A stretch of 64,000 nucleotides of DNA from Prolixibacteraceae bacterium (GTDB lineage Bacteria > Bacteroidota > Bacteroidia > Bacteroidales > Prolixibacteraceae), in contig DMSQ01000014.1 of assembly GCA_003457135.1 (NCBI GenBank), forward strand, positions 1 through 64,000, read 5' to 3'. The notes under the pieces were generated by a model. The model saw only the letters and a program-made list of their open reading frames with translations, was not told the DNA's origin and did not search any database. This document shows positions 1 through 9,400 of the stretch, piece after piece; the first letter of the stretch is position 1; the number at the start of each line of letters is the position of its first letter. The position numbers and the translations under genes are program-made.

Positions 1-216
1 CACAACTCTTAACGGAGTATTGTAAGTGAGAGTATCTAATAAAGTTTCTTGTAAAGAAAGGTATTTAAATATATTTATGTTGAATCTATTATAATACATA
101 TAGTTATATAATAATCCCCAACTATAGAGAACAACTGTTATTAGAGTGATATATTCAGGTTTAATATATTTCTTAATCCAAACTGATAAATTAATTTTAT
201 TGCTATCTTCTGTCAT
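1..216 (-). CDS. Membrane protein of unknown function, 3' part cut by window edge
   Basis: An ATG at 214-216 on the minus strand opens a frame that stays open for 72 codons to the window edge. It begins MTEDSNKINLSVWIKKYIKP. A hydrophobic stretch at about residues 24-42 (ITLITVVLYSWGLLYNYMY) looks like one membrane anchor after a short charged N-terminus. I do not recognise the family, and the rest of the gene lies outside the window. The next gene is more than 400 bases away, so the context says nothing about its role. Confidence 0.5.
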   Translation of the reverse strand, partial: MTEDSNKINLSVWIKKYIKPEYITLITVVLYSWGLLYNYMYYNRFNINIFKYLSLQETLLDTLTYNTPLRVV

Positions 217-640
217 ACAATGAAAATTAGAATAAAACGAAGGGCTATAAACGATGTAGCTTTAATTGTCTGTTTATAAGGTTGTTATATCTTAATGTAA
301 GTATCTATTAACAAATTTAGATAAAAAACTAATACTTATCAGTAAACTATCAGATTATTTATTGTAATAAAGAATAAGGGGGAGGGGATAGTGAATATAT
401 GAGGGTGGGCTTCTAATTACGTTGCTAGTCACCTTTACACACAAGGCATTTTTGAACCTTTTAGGGTGTTTTGACTTTGAAAAGCATTTTAGGGTGTTTT
501 CAATTATTTTTAAAGAAAATTTAAACTCTAAATTACTATATTGTAGCTACTTACATTTCCTCCTATATTAATACTAGGCAAAAAGCATGACACAAGAAGA
601 AATGATAGTTAAAACAAACCGTTTCATACGGCGTTTGGTA
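217..640. other. AT-rich intergenic region
   Basis: No convincing gene is visible. The only structure seen is an imperfect direct repeat, with TTTTAGGGTGTTTT occurring twice about 33 bases apart (roughly 458-500). A 20-codon frame at 587-649 on the plus strand runs into the end of the next gene and is not supported as a gene. Confidence 0.5.
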
Positions 641-1222
641 TTAGAATAATTTTATGCCCAAACTGATTACAAACACACCACTATTGGTGTCGAAATCAGG
701 CGAACTGTAAAGGTCAGTACTGAAAGATTGCATTCTGGCATCGAACGTCACAAAAAGAATATCAACACCTGCGCCATATTGCCATCCAAAGAAATTATCC
801 TTTAACCCAGACTCTGTAAACACCTGACCTTTTACACTTTTATCAGTTATAAAAGAAAATACCGGGCCTGCCAGAATTCTTAGATTAAATGCTTTTTGAT
901 TGATTAATTTTAATCCAACCAGGGCCGGAACATCAACCGCTTTTAAATCGAAGGAATTGACAGTTAATAAATTTACTTTGTCGATATATTCACCGCCTTT
1001 TGAATTATAATAAACTTCCGGTTGAATATAAATACGGCCCAGATTGATTCGGGCAAATGCTCCAAATGAATAATTGTTAATGGTTTGCGGAGTATAATCA
1101 CTGATGCGGGTTGAAATTTTTGATGTATTCAGACCAGCTTTTAGGCCTGCATCAAAAAAATCCTGAGCGTGTGCTATTAATGTAAACACCGCTAAAATAA
1201 GAAGGAACGTAAGTTTTTTCAT
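641..1222 (-). CDS. Outer-membrane beta-barrel protein, PorT-like family
   Basis: A 193-residue secreted protein. The start was moved to the ATG at 1222 because it begins a clean signal peptide (MKKLTFLLILAVFTLIAHAQ, cleavage after AHA or AQ); the upstream in-frame extension overlaps fucI. The mature part alternates polar and apolar residues in strands typical of small Bacteroidota barrels, with GLKAGLN near the start, AGPVFSF in the middle and the C-terminal aromatic ending GIKLF, the usual signal for barrel assembly. It lies 34 bases downstream of fucI and may be cotranscribed. The family contains many proteins of unknown role, so a link to fucose use is only positional. Confidence 0.8.
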   Translation of the reverse strand: MKKLTFLLILAVFTLIAHAQDFFDAGLKAGLNTSKISTRISDYTPQTINNYSFGAFARINLGRIYIQPEVYYNSKGGEYIDKVNLLTVNSFDLKAVDVPALVGLKLINQKAFNLRILAGPVFSFITDKSVKGQVFTESGLKDNFFGWQYGAGVDILFVTFDARMQSFSTDLYSSPDFDTNSGVFVISLGIKLF

Positions 1223-1256
1223 AGCATATTTTTTATTAGAACGTATAAGCAAGCAT

Positions 1257-3053
1257 TTATATTGCTGTCTTATATAGTGGTCCGTAGGTTGCACAAGCGC
1301 GGTAATCCGCTCCTTCTTTATCGGTTCCAAAGGCCGACCAGGCACTTGGCCTGAAAATCTGGTCATCGCTAACATTGTGCATATTCACCGGAATCCGGAG
1401 TATTGAAGCCAGGGTAATTAAATCGGCGCCGATGTGGCCATACGAAATTGCTCCATGATTTGCTCCCCAGTTGGCCATCACGCTGTAAACATCTTTAAAG
1501 GCATCATTATCAGCCAAACGTGGAACAAACCAGGTGGTTGGCCAGGTTGGGTTCGTACGTTTATCGAGTACAGTATGAATTTCGTCTGGCAATTCAACGG
1601 TCCATCCTTCTGCAATCTGCAATACCGGACCAATTCCTTTTACCAGATTTATTCTTGACATGGTAACCGGCATTTCTCCGGCAGTTTTGAACTGCGATGA
1701 ATATCCACCACCACGGAAATAGCCTAAATCGGCAGGGCACCACCGCGTATTTTCGAGACAAGCTGCTACTTCTGCCTCTGAAATTTCCCAGAATGCTTTC
1801 ATGGCATGATTTCCTTCAGTATTGCGCTGTTGCGCAGTAGCATCCAAAGTTGTTGAACCCGAATTGATCAGGTGGATAACACCGTTTGCTGCTGTTCCTG
1901 ATAATTCTTTGCCGGTTACCCGTTTCACTGCATCAGGACTCCAATAGGTACGAACATCAGAAAAAATCTGAGCCGTGTTGGTCAATAAATGACCAAACAA
2001 CATGGAAACACCATTCAAACTGTCGTTTTCAGTGGCAAATACATAAGCCTGACGGATTCCGTTCCAGTCGAACGATGAATTCAGGATAGCTTCGGTAAAA
2101 TCGGCATTTGGATAATAATCGGTCCATTGGCGTTGTCCCTGGAAACCGCCCAAAATGGCATTCCTGCCTTTCGATTCTTCACCAAATCCCATTTCTTTCA
2201 ACTTGGGATTTCCAACCATCAGGTCACGGGCAATCAGGGTCATTTTCACCACAATTTCCCATTCCCAGTCTTTCCGTTCGCGCGATGATTGTTTGGCTGT
2301 ACGGTTGTGGTCATCGCCTTCTATACAGTTTGCTTTGGTCCATGCCAAAGCCTTTGCATATTCGTCCTGATCAAATATTCCCTGTTCAATCCGGCGTAAA
2401 AACTCTACGGATTCAACAAATTCAGTCCGGATACCAAGATAATCCTGAAAGAAATCAGGATCAACCATTGAACCGGCAATTCCCATTGATGAATAGCCGA
2501 TAGATAAATACGACTTTCCTTTCATTTGCGCTGAAGCCAAAGCAGCTTTTACAAAACGCAGCAATTTTTCCTGAACATCGGCTGGAATACTGGTGTCGCC
2601 CGAATCCTGAACATCGCGGCTATAGATTCCAAAAGCAGGAAGGCCTTTTTGTGAGTATCCGGCAAGTGCAGCAGCCAGATAAACTGCTCCCGGACGTTCC
2701 GTTCCGTTGAAACCCCAGACAGCCTTAGGCAATAGGGGAGTGGTGTCCATCACTTCGGTTCCGTAGCACCAGCAAGGGGTCACAGTCAGCGAAACGCCAA
2801 CACCTTCTTTTTCAAATTTATCAGCGCAATGTGCAGCATCGGCAACTCCACCAATGGTGGTATCCGCAATCACACATTCAACTTTTTCACCGCTCGGAAA
2901 GCGAAGGTTTTCTTCAATAAACCTGGCCGCAGCTTTGGCCATATTCATCGTTTGTACTTCGAGCGATTCGCGCACGCCCATTTCCCGTCCGTCAATCACA
3001 GGACGGATGCCAACTTTGGGCAAACGACCGATCAATCTTGTGGAATGATTCAT
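1257..3053 (-). CDS. fucI: L-fucose isomerase
   Basis: Interconverts L-fucose and L-fuculose in the cytoplasm, the first step of fucose breakdown; the family also acts on D-arabinose. The protein has 598 residues, close to the 591 of E. coli FucI. The metal-binding catalytic pair is conserved: Glu342 (ATENDSLNG) and Asp366 (FSDVRTY), separated by 24 residues as in E. coli Glu337/Asp361. N-terminal [21 protein letters not shown] and ADTTIGG, and C-terminal [19 protein letters not shown], are family signatures. The ATG at 3053 precedes the first conserved motif directly. No fucK, fucA or fucP is adjacent, so the rest of the pathway must be elsewhere. Confidence 0.97.
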   Translation of the reverse strand: MNHSTRLIGRLPKVGIRPVIDGREMGVRESLEVQTMNMAKAAARFIEENLRFPSGEKVECVIADTTIGGVADAAHCADKFEKEGVGVSLTVTPCWCYGTEVMDTTPLLPKAVWGFNGTERPGAVYLAAALAGYSQKGLPAFGIYSRDVQDSGDTSIPADVQEKLLRFVKAALASAQMKGKSYLSIGYSSMGIAGSMVDPDFFQDYLGIRTEFVESVEFLRRIEQGIFDQDEYAKALAWTKANCIEGDDHNRTAKQSSRERKDWEWEIVVKMTLIARDLMVGNPKLKEMGFGEESKGRNAILGGFQGQRQWTDYYPNADFTEAILNSSFDWNGIRQAYVFATENDSLNGVSMLFGHLLTNTAQIFSDVRTYWSPDAVKRVTGKELSGTAANGVIHLINSGSTTLDATAQQRNTEGNHAMKAFWEISEAEVAACLENTRWCPADLGYFRGGGYSSQFKTAGEMPVTMSRINLVKGIGPVLQIAEGWTVELPDEIHTVLDKRTNPTWPTTWFVPRLADNDAFKDVYSVMANWGANHGAISYGHIGADLITLASILRIPVNMHNVSDDQIFRPSAWSAFGTDKEGADYRACATYGPLYKTAI

Positions 3054-3210
3054 TTTATAAGTAATTTTTGTGTTATATCAGTTCGATTTTGTGTTTTCAT
3101 CTATTGTGCCGCCAAGTAAATATTTTTTTTTCAGATTCAGAGATGTTGGGAACACATTTATGAAAATTGAAGTTTGAGTGGATTTGTGGGGTCATTCACC
3201 AGGAGCATGG

Positions 3211-4146
3211 TTAATTATTCAACAAAAGTTTTTTCATAACGTCGTCAAAATAAGGTTTTTCCTTCAGGCTTGAATGTGAGCCCGGAAAATAAAGAATGGT
3301 CAAATCTATCACCATAGGAAAATCAAAATTGGTCATCACAACCGCACAACGCATATCGTTGGAAAGTCGTGTATTGTCAATCATAGGAAATTGAAAATAA
3401 TCGATAGTGAATTCCTGGGTTACCATCGGGAAAGATTTTTCATTTACCGAAGTCTCGATGTCCAACCTCATGTTAACCGATTTTTCATCCAGGTTACAAC
3501 CCGAAACCTTTAAAAATGCCATTCTTTTATACACTTCATAAGGTTGCACTGATTTGACTGTATCGGAAAATACGGTTGAAAAAGTTGTGTCAACGGTTAG
3601 TTCAGGTGAATGTCCTTTCCTGTATTTGATAGAATCACCTGAAAAAACGATATGGAAATCCTCCTTGAGTACCACTCCTTCGAGGCTTGAAACCTGCTTG
3701 GATGCAACATTCCTGGCCACTTTATACAACCTTTTCCTGTACTCTTTTCTGTACTCCGGATTCTTTTCCTGGGCAATTTTCCTGTTCAGGTAATCAAATA
3801 GCGGCATAAGATTAAGAGACTCATGAAAATTATAAGCCAGCAATTCGAGTTGAAGTATATTTTCATCCAACGTGCCCGAATTTTTCAGAATGGTAGTGAG
3901 TATCGAGTTGAACATATCTTTCCGAAGGTCGCTCTCAGCTTGTTCCCGGCTACTCATCAATTCGGTATATAGCCTGTTTTTCGATTCATTATTCTGTTTA
4001 TTGTTCAGATAAAATGAACCAATAATACTTACCAAAGCAATAGTGAGTGCAGTGATCACACCGCCAATAGGCTGCATCAGGATATTTATTTTATCCCATT
4101 TGTCTTTTTTTTCCTTTTTTGGAGCTACAGGCTCTTCAGTATCCAT
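3211..4146 (-). CDS. Membrane-anchored protein of unknown function
   Basis: A 311-residue protein I do not recognise. It has a very charged N-terminus (KKEKKDKWDK), one transmembrane helix at about residues 27-46 (GGVITALTIALVSIIGSFYL), then a helical, possibly coiled-coil segment rich in Glu, Lys and Arg (about 47-150). The C-terminal half looks beta-rich, with FHIVFSGDSIKYRKG and VVMTNFDFPMVIDLTILYF. The start overlaps the end of the upstream 109-residue gene by 22 bases, so the two are probably translationally coupled. That partner is a secreted single-domain protein, so the pair may work at the envelope (inference). Confidence 0.6.
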   Translation of the reverse strand: MDTEEPVAPKKEKKDKWDKINILMQPIGGVITALTIALVSIIGSFYLNNKQNNESKNRLYTELMSSREQAESDLRKDMFNSILTTILKNSGTLDENILQLELLAYNFHESLNLMPLFDYLNRKIAQEKNPEYRKEYRKRLYKVARNVASKQVSSLEGVVLKEDFHIVFSGDSIKYRKGHSPELTVDTTFSTVFSDTVKSVQPYEVYKRMAFLKVSGCNLDEKSVNMRLDIETSVNEKSFPMVTQEFTIDYFQFPMIDNTRLSNDMRCAVVMTNFDFPMVIDLTILYFPGSHSSLKEKPYFDDVMKKLLLNN

Positions 4147-4454
4147 TTGTCACCTTCTTTTTTTAGTGATAAATTGTAACGTGTTGATTTAGTTGAGGAA
4201 AAAACAGTAAAACTTGCATCCGTAAATCCAACAATAACAAGTTTACAATTTCCAACTTCCTTAACTGCACATGAGAAGTAACCGTTTGTATCGGTAGAAT
4301 CCGAGGCAATTACCTTGTCTTTTTGAATGATCTGAACGACTTTGTTGGTCAAGGGTTTGCCATCTTCAGCCTTGATGGTTCCATAAATTTCCCCGGCATA
4401 AGAAAGTACCGGAATGAATAATAAAATAGAAACGAGCATTCTATAAGTTTTCAT
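4125..4454 (-). CDS. Secreted carboxypeptidase-regulatory-like (Ig-fold) domain protein
   Basis: 109 residues with a signal peptide at 1-20 (ending VLSYA, cleavage before GE). The remainder is one carboxypeptidase D regulatory-like domain: GEIYGTIKAEDGKPLTNK is the opening strand and DTNGYFSCAV the characteristic turn. In Bacteroidota this fold usually starts larger TonB or surface proteins. Here it stands alone with a short tail ending DKWILKSL. It overlaps the downstream 311-residue membrane-protein gene by 22 bases. Function unknown. Confidence 0.65.
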   Translation of the reverse strand: MKTYRMLVSILLFIPVLSYAGEIYGTIKAEDGKPLTNKVVQIIQKDKVIASDSTDTNGYFSCAVKEVGNCKLVIVGFTDASFTVFSSTKSTRYNLSLKKEGDKWILKSL

Positions 4455-4584
4455 AGATACATTATTAATTTAGAGATTGATTAATCAATTGAAAAATAAA
4501 TGATACCCATTATACTTGTGCCAGATAAATAAGTTATAGGTTAATGCGTTTTAACGCAAATTAAAATTTTAGATAAGTTAGCCT

Positions 4585-4617
4585 AAAAAAAAAGACCGGA
4601 TTCCACTGGTCTTTTGA
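4585..4617 (-). terminator. Rho-independent terminator of aroC
   Basis: An inverted repeat at 4590-4615 (AAAAGACCGG, 6-base loop, CTGGTCTTTT, one G-U pair) lies directly after the aroC stop codon. On the minus strand it is followed by a run of T (A-run at 4585-4593 on the plus strand). Confidence 0.8.
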
Positions 4618-4619
4618 TT

Positions 4620-5693
4620 TTATAGCTGATTTATTTTACTCAACAAATAATGATCGGCAAGCACAATGGCTGCCATGGCTTCAACAATCGGAACGGCGCG
4701 GGGCAGCACGCACGGATCGTGGCGGCCCTTTGGATTGATAGTAACTTCATTTTCAGTACGGTCAACTGTATGTTGTTCTTTCAGAAGAGTTGCAATGGGT
4801 TTAAAAGCCACATTAAAGTAAATGTCTTCACCGTTTGAAATTCCGCCTTGAATTCCACCGGAATGATTGGTTTTAGTTCGTACTCCATTTTCAGTCTTGA
4901 TAAACACATCGTTGTGTTCTGAACCAGACAAACGCGTGCCTTCGAACCCCGAACCGTATTCAAAACCTTTTACTGCATTAATCCCGAGCATGGCAAAACC
5001 CAGATCGGCATGTAATTTATTGAAAACCGGTTCGCCCCAACCAGCCGGAACGCCTGTGATTACTCCGGATACTACGCCACCAACGGTATCGTGGTCGCGA
5101 CCGGCTTCTTCAATCCGGGCAATCATTTGCGCTGCTGTTTCAGCATCCGGACAACGGACCATATTTGATTCGGTTTGGCTCAAATCAAGTTCGGAGTAGG
5201 ATTTATTAACCTGAATATCTCCAACCCTTGAAACATACGCTTGAATAGTAACACCAACCCTTTTCAGGAGTAATTTCGCAACAGCGCCGGCAACAACTCG
5301 AGCGATAGTTTCACGGGCTGATGAACGGCCACCGCCTCGATGGTCGCGGGTTCCGTATTTCTGAATGTAGGTATAATCGGCATGCGACGGGCGAAAAACA
5401 TCTTTCAGGTCATTGTAATCCGAAGAATGCTGATCTTTATTCCGGATTTGAAAAGCAATTGGGGTTCCCTGTGTTTTGCCTTCAAATATTCCGGATAAAA
5501 ATTCCACCTGATCACTTTCGTCGCGCTGGGTGGTGATCCTGGATTGGCCAGGTTTTCGGCGGTCCAACTCATTCTGGATAAAATCCAGATCAATTTCCAA
5601 ACCGGCAGGGCAGCCATCAATAATTCCGCCAATAGCTTTCCCGTGCGATTCGCCAAACGAAGTTAACCTGAAAATTTGTCCAAAACTGTTCAT
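4620..5693 (-). CDS. aroC: Chorismate synthase
   Basis: Makes chorismate from EPSP in the last step of the shikimate pathway, with reduced FMN as cofactor, in the cytoplasm. The 357-residue length is normal for the short (non-fungal) form. Family signatures are present in order: N-terminal [62 protein letters not shown] with the conserved His and Arg residues, and C-terminal [18 protein letters not shown]. The ATG at 5693 gives the standard MNSFGQIFR start. It lies 10 bases after the SlyD-like gene and is followed by a strong terminator, so it probably closes that transcript. Confidence 0.97.
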   Translation of the reverse strand: MNSFGQIFRLTSFGESHGKAIGGIIDGCPAGLEIDLDFIQNELDRRKPGQSRITTQRDESDQVEFLSGIFEGKTQGTPIAFQIRNKDQHSSDYNDLKDVFRPSHADYTYIQKYGTRDHRGGGRSSARETIARVVAGAVAKLLLKRVGVTIQAYVSRVGDIQVNKSYSELDLSQTESNMVRCPDAETAAQMIARIEEAGRDHDTVGGVVSGVITGVPAGWGEPVFNKLHADLGFAMLGINAVKGFEYGSGFEGTRLSGSEHNDVFIKTENGVRTKTNHSGGIQGGISNGEDIYFNVAFKPIATLLKEQHTVDRTENEVTINPKGRHDPCVLPRAVPIVEAMAAIVLADHYLLSKINQL

Positions 5694-5702
5694 TGGTATA
5701 TA

Positions 5703-6299
5703 TTAACAGCCGCAGCCGCAACCACCTTTGCTATCGGTACTGCAACTTCCGTCTTCACATAAGTCGTCTTCGCAGCCACTTCCGCAACCTCCACCGCTTC
5801 CGCAGCCACAACCTCCACCACCTAAAGTAGCAGCAATTTCTTCGTCAGTAGCTTCCCTGACTTCAGTTATCTGGCCTTTAAAGAATAAACTTTCGCCAGC
5901 CAAAGGATGATTGAAATCCATTTTAACGGTGTCGTCGGTTATTTCCAGAACAAGGCCATTCATACGTTGTCCACTGGTACTCATCATCGGAACTGTATTT
6001 CCTTCTGCAATCATCTCTTCATCAAATTCACCATCAATAAAGAAAATATGCTTTGGAAGGTCAACAATTGCATTTTCATCTAATTCTCCATAAGCATCTA
6101 CATCCTGTAAACTGATTTCAAATGGATTTCCAACTTCAAAACCTTCAAGATGAGCTTCGAATTTGGGAAGCATAAGACCTGTTCCAAACACAAAACTCAA
6201 TGGTTTCCCGCTGGTCGCCTGTTCAATCATTTCTCCCTCAGCATCATCGTAGTGAAGATCGTATGTCAGGGAAACCATTTTGTTTTTACCTATTTTCAT
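5703..6299 (-). CDS. FKBP-type peptidyl-prolyl cis-trans isomerase, SlyD-like
   Basis: A 198-residue prolyl isomerase/chaperone. The start is placed at the ATG at 6299 (MKIGKNKMVSLTYDLHYDDA); the upstream 29 codons read as an unrelated hydrophobic leader. The domain order is SlyD-like: an FKBP half (about 8-75) interrupted by an insert-in-flap domain (about 75-130), then the FKBP strand MDFNHPLAGESLFFKGQI. The C-terminal 40 residues are extremely rich in Gly and Cys (9 Cys, in CGCG, GCGSGCEDD and GGCGCGC) and end at Cys, whereas E. coli SlyD has a His-rich tail. A nickel or other metal-storage role is inferred from that resemblance. aroC follows within 10 bases. Confidence 0.88.
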   Translation of the reverse strand: MKIGKNKMVSLTYDLHYDDAEGEMIEQATSGKPLSFVFGTGLMLPKFEAHLEGFEVGNPFEISLQDVDAYGELDENAIVDLPKHIFFIDGEFDEEMIAEGNTVPMMSTSGQRMNGLVLEITDDTVKMDFNHPLAGESLFFKGQITEVREATDEEIAATLGGGGCGCGSGGGCGSGCEDDLCEDGSCSTDSKGGCGCGC

Positions 6300-6468
6300 A
6301 GCTTTTTGTTTTAATATTTTAAATATTGAATAATTGTACAAAGAAATAAAAATCGCGGATAATAAAAACTGTATCCATATTTTCATTCCAAATTGTTAAG
6401 AATAACATCAGAAACAGACTTTGGTTTAAAATGTCTGAAGTGTTTCTATTGTTGGATAGTCAAATAGT

Positions 6469-7428
6469 TCAATGGCTATTTTTAATCAACTTCGTGTCAA
6501 ACTGATTTTTTCCTTCATAAATCCGGATAAAATACACTCCTGAATTCAACTTCTGAAGATCATTAATTGACTGATTGTTAGTAATATTGGTGTAGCTGGC
6601 AATTGTTTTTCCTGAAACATCAGTAATGGACACTTTTGCCTGGTTTTTCAGTCCTGAAATGGTGATCTGGTCGGTGAAAGGATTTGGGAAGACTGTGACC
6701 TGAATTTCCTGAATTTCCGGAGCAGAAGTCAGTACTTCATGATTAAGGTTGTCAATGCAAAAATAGCCTGGTGTATTCATTCCCCATGTGCCGTTGTCGC
6801 TGGAACGCAGGGAAAATTCAAGCTTGGAGATTCGTCCTAGTTTTGAAAGATTTACCCATTTCCAGGTATCGAGAATGTAATCGTTTGAATTGATACCATA
6901 CATAAAATCAGCCAGAAAGTATTCAACTTTTCCGGTTGATTTACCTGCTGAATTAAACCCCTCAATGGTCAAAAGAAGAAAGTCTTCATCGTTTCCACTT
7001 TCGCCTCCAAACTTCTTGGCAAAAGCATCACCGTTTTTCATTGACCAGTAAGCATAAGCTGAGTTGGTCACATAAAGGCCTGAAACGATGGTGTCTTTGA
7101 AGGTAACTGTTGAAATTGGAGCAGGATAAGCAACTGCATAACCAGGGGTTCCGGCAACACCCATTCCTGTAATAGCGCTGTATTGATTGCTCCAACCGGG
7201 AGTAGTGGCATCGGTCTTAGTCGAAGCCGCAAAGCCTGTCCAACTGTACCAATCGGCATTGAACGCATTGAAAAAGGTGAACCCGCCACTTGTAAAACTT
7301 CCGGATAAGTCGGAGCCATTCCAAATGGCATCCGGAGCCAGATTTAAATCGTCGAACGTGGCAACTGTCTGTGCATTTGCTTTGGATAGGAAAACGATGG
7401 CAAGAATTGCCAGGTAAATGTGTCTCAT
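6469..7428 (-). CDS. Secreted DUF4465-like protein with T9SS sorting domain, under B12 riboswitch
   Basis: 319 residues beginning at the ATG at 7428, which opens a signal peptide (MRHIYLAILAIVFLSKANAQ). The body (about 21-235) has the look of DUF4465: ATFDDLNL, W-rich segments, SGLYVTNSAYAYWSMKNGD and WKWVNLSKLG. The last 75 residues form a type A T9SS sorting domain (VFPNPFTDQITI, VSITDVSGKTI, GVYFIRI), so it is exported by the Por system and attached to the surface. A cobalamin riboswitch sits in its leader. I recall that BtuH-type surface B12-binding proteins of gut Bacteroidetes are of this domain class. A role in capturing cobamides is therefore likely but inferred. No btuB is in the window. 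Confidence 0.8.
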   Translation of the reverse strand: MRHIYLAILAIVFLSKANAQTVATFDDLNLAPDAIWNGSDLSGSFTSGGFTFFNAFNADWYSWTGFAASTKTDATTPGWSNQYSAITGMGVAGTPGYAVAYPAPISTVTFKDTIVSGLYVTNSAYAYWSMKNGDAFAKKFGGESGNDEDFLLLTIEGFNSAGKSTGKVEYFLADFMYGINSNDYILDTWKWVNLSKLGRISKLEFSLRSSDNGTWGMNTPGYFCIDNLNHEVLTSAPEIQEIQVTVFPNPFTDQITISGLKNQAKVSITDVSGKTIASYTNITNNQSINDLQKLNSGVYFIRIYEGKNQFDTKLIKNSH

Positions 7429-7552
7429 ATGTAATAATTTTGAATGTTTTTCAAAACAATTACAATACGCAAAACTGCTGAAATAACCGAATAGATAATG
7501 ATTTTGGTTACTCCAAGCTTTTTCTCCCGAAAGCTTTGAATATTGTATCCTG

Positions 7553-7712
7553 AATGGCAGGTCTTCTGGCTCACTCCATTTTTGCGGCCTTCCCACCCCG
7601 AGGATTCGGGGCAGTGGCATGTAGTGCAAAAATTAATCAGAGTTTACAGCTGCGGGTACAGCTCCGGATTTTAACCGGATTCCCTCTAGATACCGTAACA
7701 GGCATCACCATT
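7553..7712 (-). promoter_or_regulatory. Cobalamin (B12) riboswitch
   Basis: Read on the minus strand, the order of conserved blocks matches the AdoCbl-type riboswitch: GGTGATGCC and GGTATC, then GGGAATCCGGT and AAATCCGG, AGCTGTACCCGC, CTGTAA, CCACTG, GGGAAGGC, and finally GAGCCAGAAGACCTGCC. GAGCCAGAAGACCTGCC pairs back as the closing part, and AGCTGTACCCGC is the canonical B12-box core. It ends about 125 bases before the ATG of the DUF4465/T9SS gene at 7428, so it should repress that gene when cobalamin is plentiful. The outer boundaries are approximate. Confidence 0.93.
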
Positions 7713-7794
7713 TCGGCGGCTAAGATAAGGCAAAATCTTATTTCAGCCTATATTTTTTAGAAAAATAATTGGTCGGATTGTTTAATTGTCAAAT

Positions 7795-8301
7795 CTATAA
7801 AGTCGCCAGGTTCGCTGTTTTAAAAGTATAATATTTCTGAACGAAATAGCTGTAAACAACAACAATACCAGTAGTTATAAATTTTGAAAGGGTAGGCCAA
7901 AAGCCTGCGAATTCGACTAAGACCTTCAGAAAAACATAGTTCAGGAAAATGGATCCCGAAACAGAAATGATATAGCGGATCAACTGAATACGGCCACGAA
8001 TCCCGGAACTGGTGAAGGTGATATATTTGGCCAGCAGAAATCCAGTAAAAAAAGTAATGGGGAAAACAATCAGAAATGCTGCAATATGCGGACTAATGGA
8101 AACAATCTGCAAATCAATGATGTGTTTATCGAGAATAAAGTTGTAACAAATAAAGTAAAGAGTAATATCGAGAACTGTGTTACAACCTCCGGTGGCGGCG
8201 TATCTGAATGTTTCCAAAGGTAAAAGCTTTCGAAATGGGGTATAGAAATAATCAATAACCTGAATAATTAGCCTTTGGATATTCGCTACCACATTTCCCA
8301 T
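7795..8301 (-). CDS. GtrA-family membrane protein
   Basis: 168 residues with four predicted membrane helices, at about 35-57, 70-98, 108-130 and 137-158. The GtrA signature at the first helix is present (FRYAATGGCNTVLDITLYF) with later matches GFLLAKYITF and YSYFVQKYYTF. GtrA-like proteins are thought to flip polyprenyl-linked sugars or assist envelope glycan synthesis. No partner glycosyltransferase is adjacent. A hydrophilic N-terminal tail of about 30 residues precedes the first helix. Confidence 0.85.
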   Translation of the reverse strand: MGNVVANIQRLIIQVIDYFYTPFRKLLPLETFRYAATGGCNTVLDITLYFICYNFILDKHIIDLQIVSISPHIAAFLIVFPITFFTGFLLAKYITFTSSGIRGRIQLIRYIISVSGSIFLNYVFLKVLVEFAGFWPTLSKFITTGIVVVYSYFVQKYYTFKTANLATL

Positions 8302-8516
8302 AGATCAGAGTGATTTACATTTTGAGTTTTGTTCAGTTGTTGCTGGTTTTATGCCTGCTGACCAAAACATTTTAGTTTTATCTGCAAAATAAAGAGAAAA
8401 GATCGAAATATAGAAAATGGACAGTTAATTTAGCAAAAACATTTTCTACACCTGTTTCGTTTATAAAAAATCAGATTCTTTCATATCCATGATTTCTAAC
8501 TTTTCACATAATTTCT

Positions 8517-9332
8517 ATGTGTGGTCGTTTTGTACAAATAATAGATATTGACCTGTTCGTAAAGCGGTTTGGAATAAATCGTCCCGAAAATGGTACGATG
8601 GAATCCAATTATAACGTGGCTCCGGGCGATCTGGCTTATGTGCTTACCAACGACAAACCCAATGAATTGCAGGCTTTCCGGTTTGGACTCACCCCATCGT
8701 GGGCTAAAAAGCCGATGTACCTCATTAATGCCCGTGCTGAAGGTGATTTGAATCCCGAAAACGACATCAATTATTCCGGAGAAGCCGGAATTGTGAGAAA
8801 GCCGGCTTTCCGAACAGCTATCCGATCGCAGCGATGTCTGGTTATTGCCAATGCGTTTTATGAAGGTCCGGCAAAAGAAAAGTTGGGTAAACCATACCTT
8901 ATTAGTCGGAAGGATGAAGATATATTTTCTTTCGCCGGAATCTGGGATACCTGGGTAAATGATAGCACAGGAGAAGTTTCGAATACTTTTTCGGTAATTA
9001 CTACAGTTGCTAACGAAGCCACACAGCAAATCGGTCACCCGAGGTCACCGGTAATTCTGCATAAAAAGGATGAAAAACACTGGCTCAATTTGGATTTGCC
9101 CCTTGAAAAAGTACTGGAACTGCTGAAACCATTTCCAGGCGATTTGTTAAAGACCGAAGCCGTTTCCATTCAGGTGAAAGACCCGAAGAACAAAAGCCGC
9201 GACCTGATTATCCCTATTGATGAAAGCAAGGTAACGGAATTCGACATCACAGTGAAAAAGGATCTTCGGCTGGAAGGAATGGGTAGCGGAAAACGAAAAC
9301 AGGAACCACCGGAACAAGGAAAGTTGTTCTGA
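8517..9332 (+). CDS. SRAP-domain abasic-site DNA-protein crosslink protein (YedK/HMCES family)
   Basis: 271 residues. Proteins of this family trap abasic sites in single-stranded DNA through the N-terminal Cys after Met removal. Catalytic positions are visible: Cys2 (MCGRF), the Asn of NARAEG (residue 71), Glu116 in ANAFYEG (canonical GFYEW) and His174 in GHPRSPVIL. GIWDTW and FSVITTVAN are further signatures. There is a basic C-terminal tail (GSGKRKQEP). It lies 3.6 kb from the mutagenesis cassette; both are SOS-type functions but they are not in one operon. The ATG at 8517 is fixed by the need for Cys at position 2. Confidence 0.93.
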   Translation: MCGRFVQIIDIDLFVKRFGINRPENGTMESNYNVAPGDLAYVLTNDKPNELQAFRFGLTPSWAKKPMYLINARAEGDLNPENDINYSGEAGIVRKPAFRTAIRSQRCLVIANAFYEGPAKEKLGKPYLISRKDEDIFSFAGIWDTWVNDSTGEVSNTFSVITTVANEATQQIGHPRSPVILHKKDEKHWLNLDLPLEKVLELLKPFPGDLLKTEAVSIQVKDPKNKSRDLIIPIDESKVTEFDITVKKDLRLEGMGSGKRKQEPPEQGKLF

Positions 9333-9400
9333 TTTCAGGAAAATACTTCTAACAACTCATTTATAATTATACAACTATTTGAAAGCAATACTTCAGAAAC

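Noticed and set aside
587..649. 20-codon plus-strand frame
   Set aside because: Too short, and its end overlaps the end of the outer-membrane barrel gene; no support.
1434..3119. Several plus-strand open frames opposite fucI
   Set aside because: They are antisense shadows of a conserved enzyme gene, without domains or ribosome binding sites.
8496..9038. 180-codon minus-strand frame opposite the SRAP gene
   Set aside because: Composition is unlike a protein and the opposite strand encodes a clear SRAP protein with catalytic residues.
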